A stretch of DNA of 64,000 nucleotides from NVTR01 sp036479015 (GTDB lineage: Bacteria > Pseudomonadota > Alphaproteobacteria > Rhodobacterales > Rhodobacteraceae), in NCBI GenBank assembly GCA_036479015.1, contig JAZGFB010000011.1, positions 1 to 64,000 of the forward strand. Direction: 5' to 3'. The notes beneath the pieces are model-generated. The model had not been told where the DNA came from. It was given only the letters and a program-made list of their open reading frames with translations, and ran no database searches. Positions within the stretch are counted from its first letter, which is position 1. Each line of letters opens with the position of its first letter. The position numbers were made by a program, and so were the translations under genes. Positions 44,845-53,850 of this stretch are shown one piece after another.

Positions 44845-45294
44845 CTAACCCATGTTTAGAATGTCTTGGGCATTCACAACGACGGCTATATCCCAAAACT
44901 GCTTAAGCTCTTCTTCACAGATCGCTTGCTGCGCCGGTGTCGCCCCTGCCAATCTTTCCACCCGAAACCCATACTGCTCAAACCCACTGATTGGGATGCT
45001 GGATAGGATTACCGGCGTAATCCCGCGTTCAATTGCCATTGCGACCAATTGGGTCGCTATTTGAACCGCATTGCCCATTGGCTCTGTGACCTTAACACCA
45101 ATTGCCACACGCTCTGATGCCGATTGTTTCCACAACGCCTTTGACGGCAATATCCATGGCTTTGCCATCTGGTTGTCCGGGCATCCACCCGCCGCCGGTT
45201 TTCCCGCCAAATCGTCGAACAACACATCATCTATTTCAGCAGGTGCACCCGCAACAATTCTTGCTGAAATCTCAAACCAAGCCTCAACGGTCAT
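44845..45294 (-). CDS. Protein of unknown function at the end of a glycosyltransferase operon
   Basis: A 149-residue cytoplasmic protein with no signal peptide or membrane helix. I see no catalytic motif. Its ATG overlaps the stop of the large glycosyltransferase gene by 4 bases, so it is translationally coupled and probably serves the same pathway. The sequence has TPAQQAICEEELKQFWDIAVVVNAQDI, a helix-strand end that may be an NTP- or sugar-binding part, but I cannot place it in a family. Confidence 0.65.
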   Translation of the reverse strand: MTVEAWFEISARIVAGAPAEIDDVLFDDLAGKPAAGGCPDNQMAKPWILPSKALWKQSASERVAIGVKVTEPMGNAVQIATQLVAMAIERGITPVILSSIPISGFEQYGFRVERLAGATPAQQAICEEELKQFWDIAVVVNAQDILNMG

Positions 45295-47360
45295 ACATCC
45301 ACCCCGCCCTGTATAAGTTTCGCCGCCGCCAGCATGCCCTTTTCTGGCAATACCAATTCTGCCAAATTTGCACGCAATTCATCAGCCTTGCCACCGTCCA
45401 ACAGTGCCGTGACCTGTTTTTGCAATTCCAATAACTGCTCAGGCATTACCGCAACGGCCACGCCACGCTCAGCCGCTGCAGTGGCCCGTTTTTCCTGATC
45501 GTCCATATAACTGGCAATCTGCGGAATAAAGATCGCCGGGATTTTGTGATATAGAATTTCGTTAAACGAATTGTACCCTGTGGCAGACACCACCAGATCG
45601 GCCGCCTGGCACAAAACCGCAGCATTTGTGGTTTTGACAACCTGGGTGTTTGGCCAACCTAAAATGCCCGCTGAAACCTTTGCATTTGGCCAGACAACGA
45701 TCAGATGCAAACAGTCGTCTCTGCTGCTCAACTGGGCACAAAGTGATTGCAATTGCGCCGTGCGGTCGGCGGCAACACCGCCCCCCAGCATTGAAATCAC
45801 AAGTTTCTTGAAGCCACTGCCAAACCGTTTTTTCAGGCGACCCCTGATGTTGCTTCGCTGGTCTTTGCCCAGCGGCTGATACTGCAATATCGGCCCAACG
45901 CGCTGAACCGGCCCTTCCAATGCCGAACTTAGATTTAGCTCTTCCAGCGGTTCATCGGGCACAATCACACAGTCAAAAACCTTTTGCCGCTCTATGGGTG
46001 TCAGGGTCGCCTGCCCCGGCCGCCACAGCCCCCGCCGGATCCAAACAGCCGACAATTGTTTTTCCAGGATGCTCCGGTAAACGGAATCAAAAACATACCC
46101 GCCGTCAAACACGAACCTGTCGCCTGCCCCAAGAACCTGCCCCAACCGCACATAATTAAGCAGATCATTTGCATATTGGTCACTATGAAACTCACTTTTG
46201 GAAACCATCGGCAAACAGTCAAACCCACGCGTCTGCAACATTGGCAGGCAACTGGGAAAAGCCGAAAACACGATGTTCTCTTTGTCTTCCATGGCAGTGG
46301 CAATCTGCAGACAGCGCTGTGCATGGCCAAGCCCAACACCGTTCGTCGGAAAGAAAACCGTCCGGGGCTTTCTGACTTTGCCCGAAACAGACAGTGTTTT
46401 TGCAGGCAAACCCAGCGCATCTTGGATGCTTTCAATTGAATTGGCCGATACCCATGGGTGCGCCGCGGCCTCATCACCAAGGGATCGCAAATTTGGCAGA
46501 ACAGTGCCCTGCAAAAACGGTGCCAGACTATGGATATCGACGGGCCCACGCACAACCGGCGCCCCGCTTGCCACAAGTGCCCCAGCAACCGTGCAATCAA
46601 TCACCACCCCGGCCTTTGCCATCACATCCAATGCCAGCGCCGCCATACGCTCCCCCGGAATGTTGCGGCCAAAATAGACAACAACATCGGCACTTTTCGA
46701 AATTGTTGCTGGCGAAAGCTCAGAAAAACCCAGCACTGGCGTCACAGCGTTGCCGGATTTCCTGATTTGGTGCCTGCCACTGCCTGCGGTGACGATATTG
46801 CACATGATCCCCGGCACATGATCCAACATCGCCAAAAGCGGCAAAATGGTTTCGTCTTCCAATTCGTCTTTGGGCATGACCAGCATCAGTTGAACACTCT
46901 CGCTGGCCGTCGAAATACCCGCGTTAACAGACGCAAAAAGCGGCGCGACTGTTTTTTGTAGCAACGGTTTGGGTTGCAGCACGCTCAGATCCAGCATTTC
47001 TGGCTCATAGCCCAATGCATAGGCAATTTTGGATTGCGCCGCGATAAACGCCTGCGGGTTTTCAAAACGCCCGATCGCGCTTACCCGAACGTCTTTACTG
47101 AACCGATAGCCCCTGATCCGCGCCAGCATTGCATCTGAAACCGTTTCGGCACCAATTATCAAAACCCGCGACACCGCGGCATCAACCACACAGCTTAGAA
47201 AATGAATGCTCTCATATTTCAGCGCCCCGTTCATTTCATCAGGCAGATTATCTTCGTCAATAATCACCTGATGGCCGCAATCTGTCAGCTGGCGCGCAAA
47301 CCGGACCTTTGCATCAAAGCTGCGCTGATCGTCAGTGCCGACTTCAACCAATATCATCAT
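45291..47360 (-). CDS. Two-domain glycosyltransferase, MurG-like C-terminal half
   Basis: A 689-residue protein. The second half (about 335-680) resembles MurG/GT28: FFPTNGVGLGHAQRCLQIA at its start (the GxGxGH-type loop), the SMLGGGVAADR segment, and SATGYNSFNEILYHKIPAIFIPQIA, which matches the nucleotide-sugar donor site. The first half (1-330) is another Rossmann-like domain that I cannot classify; it holds LVEVGTDDQRSFDAKVRFA and looks like a GT-B half. The likely role is adding a sugar to a lipid- or envelope-linked glycan. The flanking genes overlap by 4 bases each way. Confidence 0.78.
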   Translation of the reverse strand: MMILVEVGTDDQRSFDAKVRFARQLTDCGHQVIIDEDNLPDEMNGALKYESIHFLSCVVDAAVSRVLIIGAETVSDAMLARIRGYRFSKDVRVSAIGRFENPQAFIAAQSKIAYALGYEPEMLDLSVLQPKPLLQKTVAPLFASVNAGISTASESVQLMLVMPKDELEDETILPLLAMLDHVPGIMCNIVTAGSGRHQIRKSGNAVTPVLGFSELSPATISKSADVVVYFGRNIPGERMAALALDVMAKAGVVIDCTVAGALVASGAPVVRGPVDIHSLAPFLQGTVLPNLRSLGDEAAAHPWVSANSIESIQDALGLPAKTLSVSGKVRKPRTVFFPTNGVGLGHAQRCLQIATAMEDKENIVFSAFPSCLPMLQTRGFDCLPMVSKSEFHSDQYANDLLNYVRLGQVLGAGDRFVFDGGYVFDSVYRSILEKQLSAVWIRRGLWRPGQATLTPIERQKVFDCVIVPDEPLEELNLSSALEGPVQRVGPILQYQPLGKDQRSNIRGRLKKRFGSGFKKLVISMLGGGVAADRTAQLQSLCAQLSSRDDCLHLIVVWPNAKVSAGILGWPNTQVVKTTNAAVLCQAADLVVSATGYNSFNEILYHKIPAIFIPQIASYMDDQEKRATAAAERGVAVAVMPEQLLELQKQVTALLDGGKADELRANLAELVLPEKGMLAAAKLIQGGVDV

Positions 47361-48439
47361 GTGCTGCCTTCTATCCGTAAAACATTTTTCTCGAAAAAGT
47401 CGTCAAATTCAGGCCCCGAAAACCGCCCCAAAACCGACTGGGCCAACAGTACCTGATTTTTGTATTCGGCGGGGTTGTCAATGTAGTGCGCTATAACCCC
47501 GCTGACGTTTTGCGCATTGGACGCTATCACCGCGCCGTCAAAACCAGACGCGGTGGCGGCATCTGTAATTACCAGCTTACCGGCGGCTATGGCTTCGACA
47601 ACGACGCGGCCAAAACTTTCTTGCAATGTTGGCGCAATATAATAGACGAAAAAATCTATCTTTTCAAAAAAATCTGGAACCCCGATGCTGGCAAACTGCA
47701 GGATGTCCCAATGGGGATAGTCCGCCGCCACGTCCAACAGGCAATCTGCCCCCAACATAATGTTGCACTCTGCGTGCTTTGGAAAACACAGTTCCAGATC
47801 ATTCAATGGCGGAAATTTTTCATAACCAGCGCGCGACAACCGGCCGCGTCGATCCCTTGGGGCATCGCACGGTTCCTGCACTTCAAAGTCGCAGATGTTA
47901 AACCAGTTGCCCTGCAAAACCTGCCAATTATTGGCCTGTTCAGAACCCGCCATCCAAATATCGACAGTTGATCGGTTCAGCTCTGAAATCGGCGCAATGA
48001 ACTTTTCCATCGCCAGGACAGACCGATCAATCAGCCCAAGGCAGTTGTTCACATCAAACGAACTGGCGCCACCCGGCCTGTTGAAATTCTCGTGTGCCAC
48101 AACATACAGCCTTTTGGCCACCACCCGAACATCCAAACTGCTCTGAAATTTCAGAAACGCCGGGTTGTGCAATATGACAATATCCGCCGCAATACTGGGC
48201 GGGTCCCACTCAATACTTAACCCAAGCTCCCGCAGCGCCAGCTCTAGCTGTGGTGCCACTTGTTTTCCCTTGAACAGGCCCGAGGAAAAGCCAAAAATCT
48301 TGGGTCTGACACTTTGTGCGATTACTTTTAGTTCCTGCGCCACAGCCGACGACGTGCCCCCAGGAAACCGCGGGTCCAGGATGTAAGCGACATCAGGCGC
48401 ATTTTGAATTTTTCGCCGTGAATTGGGAAATGCATTCAT
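47357..48439 (-). CDS. Glycosyltransferase, GT4-like
   Basis: A 360-residue protein in the GT-B fold. The C-terminal half has APTLQESFGRVVVEAIAAGKLVITD, the E-x7-E motif that holds the nucleotide-sugar in GT4 enzymes. The N-terminus reads VAYILDPRFPGGTSSAVAQEL, a G-loop region. It is first in the operon 48439 to 44845, followed by the two-domain MurG-like transferase. The sugar and acceptor are unknown. No membrane helix is visible, so it is cytoplasmic or peripheral. Confidence 0.8.
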   Translation of the reverse strand: MNAFPNSRRKIQNAPDVAYILDPRFPGGTSSAVAQELKVIAQSVRPKIFGFSSGLFKGKQVAPQLELALRELGLSIEWDPPSIAADIVILHNPAFLKFQSSLDVRVVAKRLYVVAHENFNRPGGASSFDVNNCLGLIDRSVLAMEKFIAPISELNRSTVDIWMAGSEQANNWQVLQGNWFNICDFEVQEPCDAPRDRRGRLSRAGYEKFPPLNDLELCFPKHAECNIMLGADCLLDVAADYPHWDILQFASIGVPDFFEKIDFFVYYIAPTLQESFGRVVVEAIAAGKLVITDAATASGFDGAVIASNAQNVSGVIAHYIDNPAEYKNQVLLAQSVLGRFSGPEFDDFFEKNVLRIEGST

Positions 48440-48570
48440 CAGAGCATTTTAAGCTCTCATATCTAAGATGGAAACCTTTGAACTGCTTATCGGGGTTTTG
48501 CTCAATTTATCCGGGCTCGCGCCGCTTATAATCCTAATCACCAAAAACCGCGACACGATGGATCAGGGCG

Positions 48571-48873
48571 CTAGTACGCAGCAACATCATCAGGCGACAC
48601 GCCCAGTATTTGACCGGGTATGACCGACAGGCATTCAATAAGCCCGCCCTGAACCCCCTGGGCAAAATTTCGAAGCTCTTGCGCCAATAGGTCGTCCCCG
48701 TCCATCATTTCGCTGTTAAGGGTCAAATACTCTAACAAAGCCCCGCAATCCTTGGACAGGATCAGCCGTTCGACATTTTGCAACTGGGCAAACGTATAGG
48801 CCGCGTTCGCACCGCTTGCGCCACCGGCAATTAGAAACGCTGTAATGATCGCCAATAGTCTCGGGTTGGGCAT
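48571..48873 (-). CDS. Small exported protein of unknown function
   Basis: A 100-residue protein with a signal peptide (PRLLAIITAFLIAGGASGANA) and a mature part of about 76 residues with two Cys (KDCGALLEY and LIECLSV), which could form a disulfide. No family was recognised. The next gene on this strand lies some 120 bases further on (48994-50661), and the glycosyltransferase operon begins about 130 bases beyond its stop. Confidence 0.65.
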   Translation of the reverse strand: MPNPRLLAIITAFLIAGGASGANAAYTFAQLQNVERLILSKDCGALLEYLTLNSEMMDGDDLLAQELRNFAQGVQGGLIECLSVIPGQILGVSPDDVAAY

Positions 48874-48993
48874 AACGGGACCTTACAATTGTAGATACGA
48901 AAAAATAGCTAGACCACGGGCCTTAATAATAGCTAAAGCGCATCAGAATATCAACATTCGCCGACGGCCCATAAACCGCGCCCTTCTCAACAG

Positions 48994-50661
48994 TTACAAA
49001 TGGTCACCACGGCGCAGGCTTTCCAGCAACTGGTTTCGCAGCTGTATCAAGGCCGGACTATCAGCATTGCCTGATTGCGGCGAACGGGCCACCGGCCGCG
49101 GTGCGCCCGACCCGGCCAACCAAACCTCAACTGTGCCTCTGCTCGGCCTGGGCCTAAAACTGATAAAATCGCGCGCCGTACCGCCAAGAACACCTGCCAC
49201 CGCACGCGCCGCTGCTGCATCTTCTGGGTGGAAGTACCTGACATTGGTTTTGCGGATCGTGAAATTAACCTTTTTGGGTTCAGAAAATGAGAACCCTTCA
49301 TTCTTCAAGCCGCCCATTAACGCGTCCAGGGCCTTATCCGTAAGGCTTGCTGGGGCGTTAACAATTAAATTATCAATGGTGATAACATTGGGTGTAGGCG
49401 CACCCGTCAGGGCTGGAATTAGGTCAACCAGAATGCTGCTAACACCCGCAACAGCCGGGTCTGACAAGCCGCCCATTGCCGCCAACTTCTCGGGCGCGCT
49501 CATACCTGTTGGCAAATCTTGGCCAAGGGTGGACAGAGCTGCAATCGCCGGCTCCTCCAGGGGCGCAATATTCACTGTGGCACGGGCGGGCACACCCAAA
49601 CTGGAAAGCGGCGCTTGAAACAAAACAGGGGCAACTGCCGCCGACAGATGCGCGCCCGGACGCGGTGTGATCGCAACGGACACCCAGTTTGCGACTTCAG
49701 GGCTGACACTTGCAGACGCGCCATGCGTAGGGGGCGAAAATTTCGGTATATCCAGATCAGCCGCCACCTGTATCACTGCGTCAATTGCAGCGCTGTTTGG
49801 GACTTGGCCTGCCCGATCTTGCCCCGGCAAGACCGCATAAGCCGCAACAATATCCGTCATAGCGCTGTCCGGTGCAGCGCCAGCGACAGGGCGCCCCGGT
49901 TGCGCTTCACTGGGCACCACAATTGCAACCTTAACGTCGCTCACCCCAATACCGCCCTGGAAAGCAACGCCACCTATTTCAGGCAACACCAATTCACCCG
50001 GCGCAGCAAATTTTGCCGCTAACGCCTGCTCGCCAACTGGCAGCGGCGTCGATGCATCGGGGGTGAACGGCCAATATACCAGTGCCAGCACTCCAACAAA
50101 TGCCGCGGCACCAAGCAACATCATCCCCCCAAGCCTACGCTTGGCTTTGCGCTCTGGCTCTGGTGCATAAGGCGCAGCTATGGCTGCTGTGGCCGTGGCG
50201 GGCCCAGTCTCAACAGGCCCAGTATCAACGGGACCAGTATCAACGGGACCAGTATCAACCGTTTCTTTCTGCTGTACACGGGTGCTGGCAAACGAAGCCT
50301 GCATTTGCCCAACAGTACCGGCAGCCGCCGAATCACCTGCGCCAGCGCTATTGGCTTTGCGCAGCGAAAGTATCTGCAAATGCCGCAATCGGGCCATTTC
50401 CATACGGTCATTCAGATTTGCCGTTTGCAAGACGTCGTCAATACTAATCAGGTCCTGCGGCGTTCCATCCTGGTCGCTCTGATCCGCCTCGCTCGACCGC
50501 CTGGCATTGGCTTTTGCCATAGCATCATCTCTTGCCCCCATGGGGCTATCAGGGGGCGCAATATTTGGCTTACCCTGCTTGTCAGACCGGGCCTGCTCAA
50601 GCCGCTTTTCCCAGACATCCGGCGCTGGTTTCTTATCTGATGGGGCTTCTGAATTATCCAT
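48994..50661 (-). CDS. Single-pass membrane protein with a LytR_C-like C-terminal region
   Basis: A 555-residue protein. A hydrophilic cytoplasmic part (1-170) with charged, low-complexity sequence ends in a short VDTGP repeat. A transmembrane helix follows (LGGMMLLGAAAFVGVLALVYWPF, near 180-200), then a long Ala/Pro-rich periplasmic part. The last 120 residues (ASLTDKALDALMGGLKNEGF, then TNVRYFHPEDAAAARAVAGVLGG) resemble LytR_C-like domains in layout, which bind glycan or wall polymers; this is inference. I chose the ATG at 50661. Confidence 0.6.
   Translation of the reverse strand: MDNSEAPSDKKPAPDVWEKRLEQARSDKQGKPNIAPPDSPMGARDDAMAKANARRSSEADQSDQDGTPQDLISIDDVLQTANLNDRMEMARLRHLQILSLRKANSAGAGDSAAAGTVGQMQASFASTRVQQKETVDTGPVDTGPVDTGPVETGPATATAAIAAPYAPEPERKAKRRLGGMMLLGAAAFVGVLALVYWPFTPDASTPLPVGEQALAAKFAAPGELVLPEIGGVAFQGGIGVSDVKVAIVVPSEAQPGRPVAGAAPDSAMTDIVAAYAVLPGQDRAGQVPNSAAIDAVIQVAADLDIPKFSPPTHGASASVSPEVANWVSVAITPRPGAHLSAAVAPVLFQAPLSSLGVPARATVNIAPLEEPAIAALSTLGQDLPTGMSAPEKLAAMGGLSDPAVAGVSSILVDLIPALTGAPTPNVITIDNLIVNAPASLTDKALDALMGGLKNEGFSFSEPKKVNFTIRKTNVRYFHPEDAAAARAVAGVLGGTARDFISFRPRPSRGTVEVWLAGSGAPRPVARSPQSGNADSPALIQLRNQLLESLRRGDHL
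50201..50260 (+). repeat. 15-bp tandem repeat, four copies (VDTGP coding)
   Basis: Four consecutive 15-base units (50201-50215, 50216-50230, 50231-50245, 50246-50260) with one or two differences each. On the reverse strand they encode Val-Asp-Thr-Gly-Pro repeated, with a Glu in the last copy. Because the unit is a multiple of three, copy changes would keep the frame. Such short repeats often vary between strains. Confidence 0.85.
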
Positions 50662-51051
50662 TGTAACCAACATCTTGACAATGGGCACAAACCATACCCC
50701 CAGACTGTGGGTATTCACTTGTTATGCTTGGATAGTTCACCTGCAACTGTTCAGTATTCCTCGGTGTTTTCAGTGTATTCGAATCATATATACCACAGCA
50801 AACAATAGACGTGCATTCCGATAGCTCATCCACAAATATGTCATACCGCCGAAACATCAAGTCAAACCCCTGAATGACGGGCATTCTGGCCACTTGGAAT
50901 CTGATAAATTTTAACTGGAAATTGGTTACGAGGGCGGCAAAGGGGAATTTGGGGGGGGGTTCCAAGCCAACCAAGTCTGTGCCAAAATCAAAGACCCCCA
51001 CACCCCCAATGCAAAATTGCGCGACACGTTTCGCTAACGAAAGCCAAGCCC
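50662..51051. other. Intergenic region with a nine-G tract
   Basis: About 390 bases between two divergent genes. A run of nine G residues lies at 50951-50959. No coding sequence was recognised on either strand; a reverse open frame of 115 codons runs through the tract but has no family resemblance and would overlap the next gene. The region likely holds promoters for both neighbours. Confidence 0.35.
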
Positions 51052-51438
51052 ATGCCCCCGGAAATGTCCCCCTCCCTCAATGTCCACGGTGCCCCACTGG
51101 CGCCCTGCTCAACCGATCCGGTAACGGGGTATTTCCGCAACGGCGCCTGCGACACCTGCGAACAGGACACAGGCAGCCACACAGTCTGCGCGGTGATGAC
51201 GGCCGAATTTCTGGCCTATTCCAAATATTTCGGCAATGACCTGAGCACACCCAAACCAGAATACGGCTTCGCTGGCCTTAAACCCGGCGATCACTGGTGC
51301 CTCTGCGCCAGCCGGTTCATGCAGGCCTATGATGAAGGCTGCCCACCCCAGGTCAATCTGGATGCCACCCATATTAATGCGCTGGACGTGGTGCCACTGG
51401 CGGCATTACAGGCCAATGCGGCACCGGTAACAGACTGA
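51052..51438 (+). CDS. DUF2237 domain protein
   Basis: A 128-residue protein with the DUF2237 pattern: SLNVHGAPLAPCSTDPVTGYFRNGACDT near the N-terminus, GSHTVCAVMTAEFLAYSK, and WCLCASRFMQAYDEGCPPQVNLDATH at the end, with several conserved Cys and His that look metal binding. The function is unknown. The TTG of the next gene lies 5 bases after its stop, so the two share a transcript. An in-frame ATG at 51064 is an alternative start. Confidence 0.88.
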   Translation: MPPEMSPSLNVHGAPLAPCSTDPVTGYFRNGACDTCEQDTGSHTVCAVMTAEFLAYSKYFGNDLSTPKPEYGFAGLKPGDHWCLCASRFMQAYDEGCPPQVNLDATHINALDVVPLAALQANAAPVTD

Positions 51439-51443
51439 CACAT

Positions 51444-52481
51444 TTGACTAAAAATACCAGACTTGCCGACGCCCTGCGCCATCAGGCCATTTCCTGCGCC
51501 CAGCTTGGCTCGCCCTTCATGGGTCAATTGCTGAACTTGCAGGCTGACCGCCTGAGCCCGGGAACGCCCGTAACAGACCGCCTGTTCAATTGGCCCGGCC
51601 AAATCAATTCCAGCGGTCAATCCGTACCTTTACGCTTGGCCGGGGCTTTACACCGTCTTGTTCTGACGGGGCAAGATGCCAACCTTGCCGCCGTCTACCC
51701 GCCCAACTCAGTTGATGACAACACACTCTGGGCAGCGGTTTCTCAGGCTTTGGACACACATGGCGCGCAAATTTTACACTGGCTTAACTCACCACCGCAA
51801 ACCAACGAAGTCCGACGCGCCGCCGCCCTGATCCCAGTTGCACATATGCTTGCCACCCGCTTTCCTTTGCCAATGATGGTGTCAGAATTGGGGGCCAGCG
51901 CTGGGTTGAACCTGAACTGGGACCAATTTCGCCTCGACCTGCCCAGCCGCAGCTATGGCCCAAAAGATGCCAATGTGATCCTAAAGCCAGATTGGTCCGG
52001 CCAGCCGCCGCCCCCAGCAAATATCACTGTCAACGACCGGCGCGGCGTTGATCTGTCGCCGATAGACCTTGCCAGCAGCGACGATAGAATCCGCCTGAAA
52101 TCCTACATCTGGCCCGACCAGCCACACCGTATGACCCTCACCGAAAACGCCATCGCTCTGCCCCGCGCGCCGGTGGACCGCGCCGACGCCATCGACTGGC
52201 TGGCAACACGCCTACCGCAACAGCCCGAGGGCACCCTGCATTTAATCTACCACACAATTGCCTGGCAATATTTCCCAGCAGATGTGCAAAAAGCCGGAAC
52301 CAAACTGATCGAACACACCGGCCGAAAAGCCAGCAAAACCAAACCTCTCGCCTGGTTTTCAATGGAAGCTGACACTAACGGCCCCGGCGCCGCCCTCACC
52401 CTGCGCCTTTGGCCCGGCAATGAAACCATCGCCCTTGGCCGCGCCGATTTTCATGGCCGCTGGATCGACTGGCGGGCCTAG
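51444..52481 (+). CDS. DUF2332 domain protein
   Basis: A 345-residue protein. The start reads DALRHQAISCAQLGSPFMGQLLNLQADRL and the middle has ELGASAGLNLNWD, typical of DUF2332, a family of unknown function with a methyltransferase-like core. I used the TTG at 51444 because the domain begins right after it and no better start exists. It ends 4 bases inside the convergent trpB stop. Confidence 0.83.
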   Translation: MTKNTRLADALRHQAISCAQLGSPFMGQLLNLQADRLSPGTPVTDRLFNWPGQINSSGQSVPLRLAGALHRLVLTGQDANLAAVYPPNSVDDNTLWAAVSQALDTHGAQILHWLNSPPQTNEVRRAAALIPVAHMLATRFPLPMMVSELGASAGLNLNWDQFRLDLPSRSYGPKDANVILKPDWSGQPPPPANITVNDRRGVDLSPIDLASSDDRIRLKSYIWPDQPHRMTLTENAIALPRAPVDRADAIDWLATRLPQQPEGTLHLIYHTIAWQYFPADVQKAGTKLIEHTGRKASKTKPLAWFSMEADTNGPGAALTLRLWPGNETIALGRADFHGRWIDWRA

Positions 52482-53710
52482 CCTCCCGTATCGATCTCAA
52501 CACCCAAATGCTTGGCGACGGTGAAAATATCCTTATCGCCGCGCCCACACATGTTCATGCAGATCAGATGATCCTTGGGCAAATCCGGCGCAATTTTCAT
52601 TACATGCGCCAGCGCATGGCTTGGTTCCAGCGCCGGAATAATCCCTTCCAGCGCGCAGCACAGCTCAAACGCCGCCAGCGCTTCCTTGTCAGTAATCGCC
52701 ACATATTCAGCCCGGCCAATATCGTGCAGCCAGGAATGTTCGGGGCCAATACCCGGGTAATCCAGCCCCGCCGATATTGAAAACCCCTCCAATATCTGCC
52801 CGTCATCATCTTGCAACAGATAGGTCCGGTTGCCGTGCAGCACGCCCGGCCGCCCGCCGGTCAGGCTGGCGCAATGTTCAAACTTATCATTCACACCCTT
52901 GCCGCCTGCCTCAACCCCGATGATGCGCACGCTTTCATCATCCAAAAACGGAAAAAACAGCCCCATGGCGTTTGACCCGCCGCCAATGGCCGCAATCAAT
53001 GTGTCAGGCAATCGTCCCTCGGCCCGCTGCATCTGCTGCTTGGCTTCCTTGCCAATGATGGCCTGAAAATCCCGCACCATCGCCGGGTACGGGTGCGGCC
53101 CGGCCACGGTGCCAATGCAATAAAACGTATCCGCCACATTGGTCACCCAGTCGCGCATGGCATCATTCATCGCGTCCTTTAGCGTGCCCCGCCCGGATGT
53201 CACCGATATCACCTCGGCACCCAGCAGGCGCATGCGAAACACATTGGGCGACTGACGCTCCACATCATGTGCACCCATATAAACCACGCATTTCAACCCA
53301 AACTTGGCGCAAACCGTGGCCGTGGCCACCCCGTGCTGCCCAGCACCGGTTTCCGCAATGATCCGGGTGCGCCCCATGCGCCGCGCCAGCAATATCTGCC
53401 CCAACACATTGTTGATCTTATGGGCCCCGGTGTGGTTCAGCTCATCACGCTTCAGGTAAATCTTAGCGCCGCCCAGATGCTGGCTCAGCCGCTCGGCATG
53501 GTATAACGGGCTTGGCCTGCCGACATAATGCTCCCACAGATCATCCATCTCGGCCCAAAAAGATGCATCAACTTTGGCCGCCTCATATTCTGCTTCCAGC
53601 TCCAGGATCAGCGGCATCAGGGTTTCGCTGACAAAGCGCCCGCCAAAACCGCCAAACCGACCCGCCTCGTCTGGTCCGTTTTTAAAACTATTGCTGCGTT
53701 CAACTGACAT
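52478..53710 (-). CDS. trpB: Tryptophan synthase beta chain
   Basis: A 410-residue PLP enzyme that joins indole and serine. Landmarks: GGRFVSETLMPLILELE near the start, the PLP Lys in RDELNHTGAHKINNVLGQ near residue 92, GAGQHGVATATVCA near 117-130, GGGSNAMGLFFPF near 238-250, and the CGRGDKDI tail. I chose the ATG at 53710 because a GGGAG site lies eight bases before it. trpA is not in the window; trpF lies upstream on the same strand, with a terminator between them. Confidence 0.96.
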   Translation of the reverse strand: MSVERSNSFKNGPDEAGRFGGFGGRFVSETLMPLILELEAEYEAAKVDASFWAEMDDLWEHYVGRPSPLYHAERLSQHLGGAKIYLKRDELNHTGAHKINNVLGQILLARRMGRTRIIAETGAGQHGVATATVCAKFGLKCVVYMGAHDVERQSPNVFRMRLLGAEVISVTSGRGTLKDAMNDAMRDWVTNVADTFYCIGTVAGPHPYPAMVRDFQAIIGKEAKQQMQRAEGRLPDTLIAAIGGGSNAMGLFFPFLDDESVRIIGVEAGGKGVNDKFEHCASLTGGRPGVLHGNRTYLLQDDDGQILEGFSISAGLDYPGIGPEHSWLHDIGRAEYVAITDKEALAAFELCCALEGIIPALEPSHALAHVMKIAPDLPKDHLICMNMCGRGDKDIFTVAKHLGVEIDTGG

Positions 53711-53825
53711 TATCACATCTCCCTGGCTCAAACCGGCCTAGCGCCGCCACCCCACGGGGTAAAGCCTTTCCACCTTCATCTTTTCATAAATATCCCCAAG
53801 CAGAGCGAAATCGCCCGCAGGGCTT

Positions 53826-53850
53826 ATAAAAATGCGCCCGCTTGGGCGCT
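53826..53850 (-). terminator. Intrinsic terminator after trpF
   Basis: On the reverse strand the stem gcgccc - loop aagc - gggcgc is followed by atttttat. The stem starts at the trpF stop codon. It should end trpF transcripts before trpB, so trpB may have its own promoter in the 53711-53825 gap. Confidence 0.75.

Noticed and set aside
48468..48623. A 51-residue forward frame with a hydrophobic start (METFELLIGVLLNLSGLAPL)
   Set aside because: No ribosome binding site, overlap with the reverse-strand exported-protein gene, and no recognised family; kept as a possible but unsupported small gene.
50654..51001. A 115-codon reverse frame through the nine-G tract
   Set aside because: It overlaps the start of the single-pass membrane protein in another frame, has no family resemblance, and depends on the length of the G tract.
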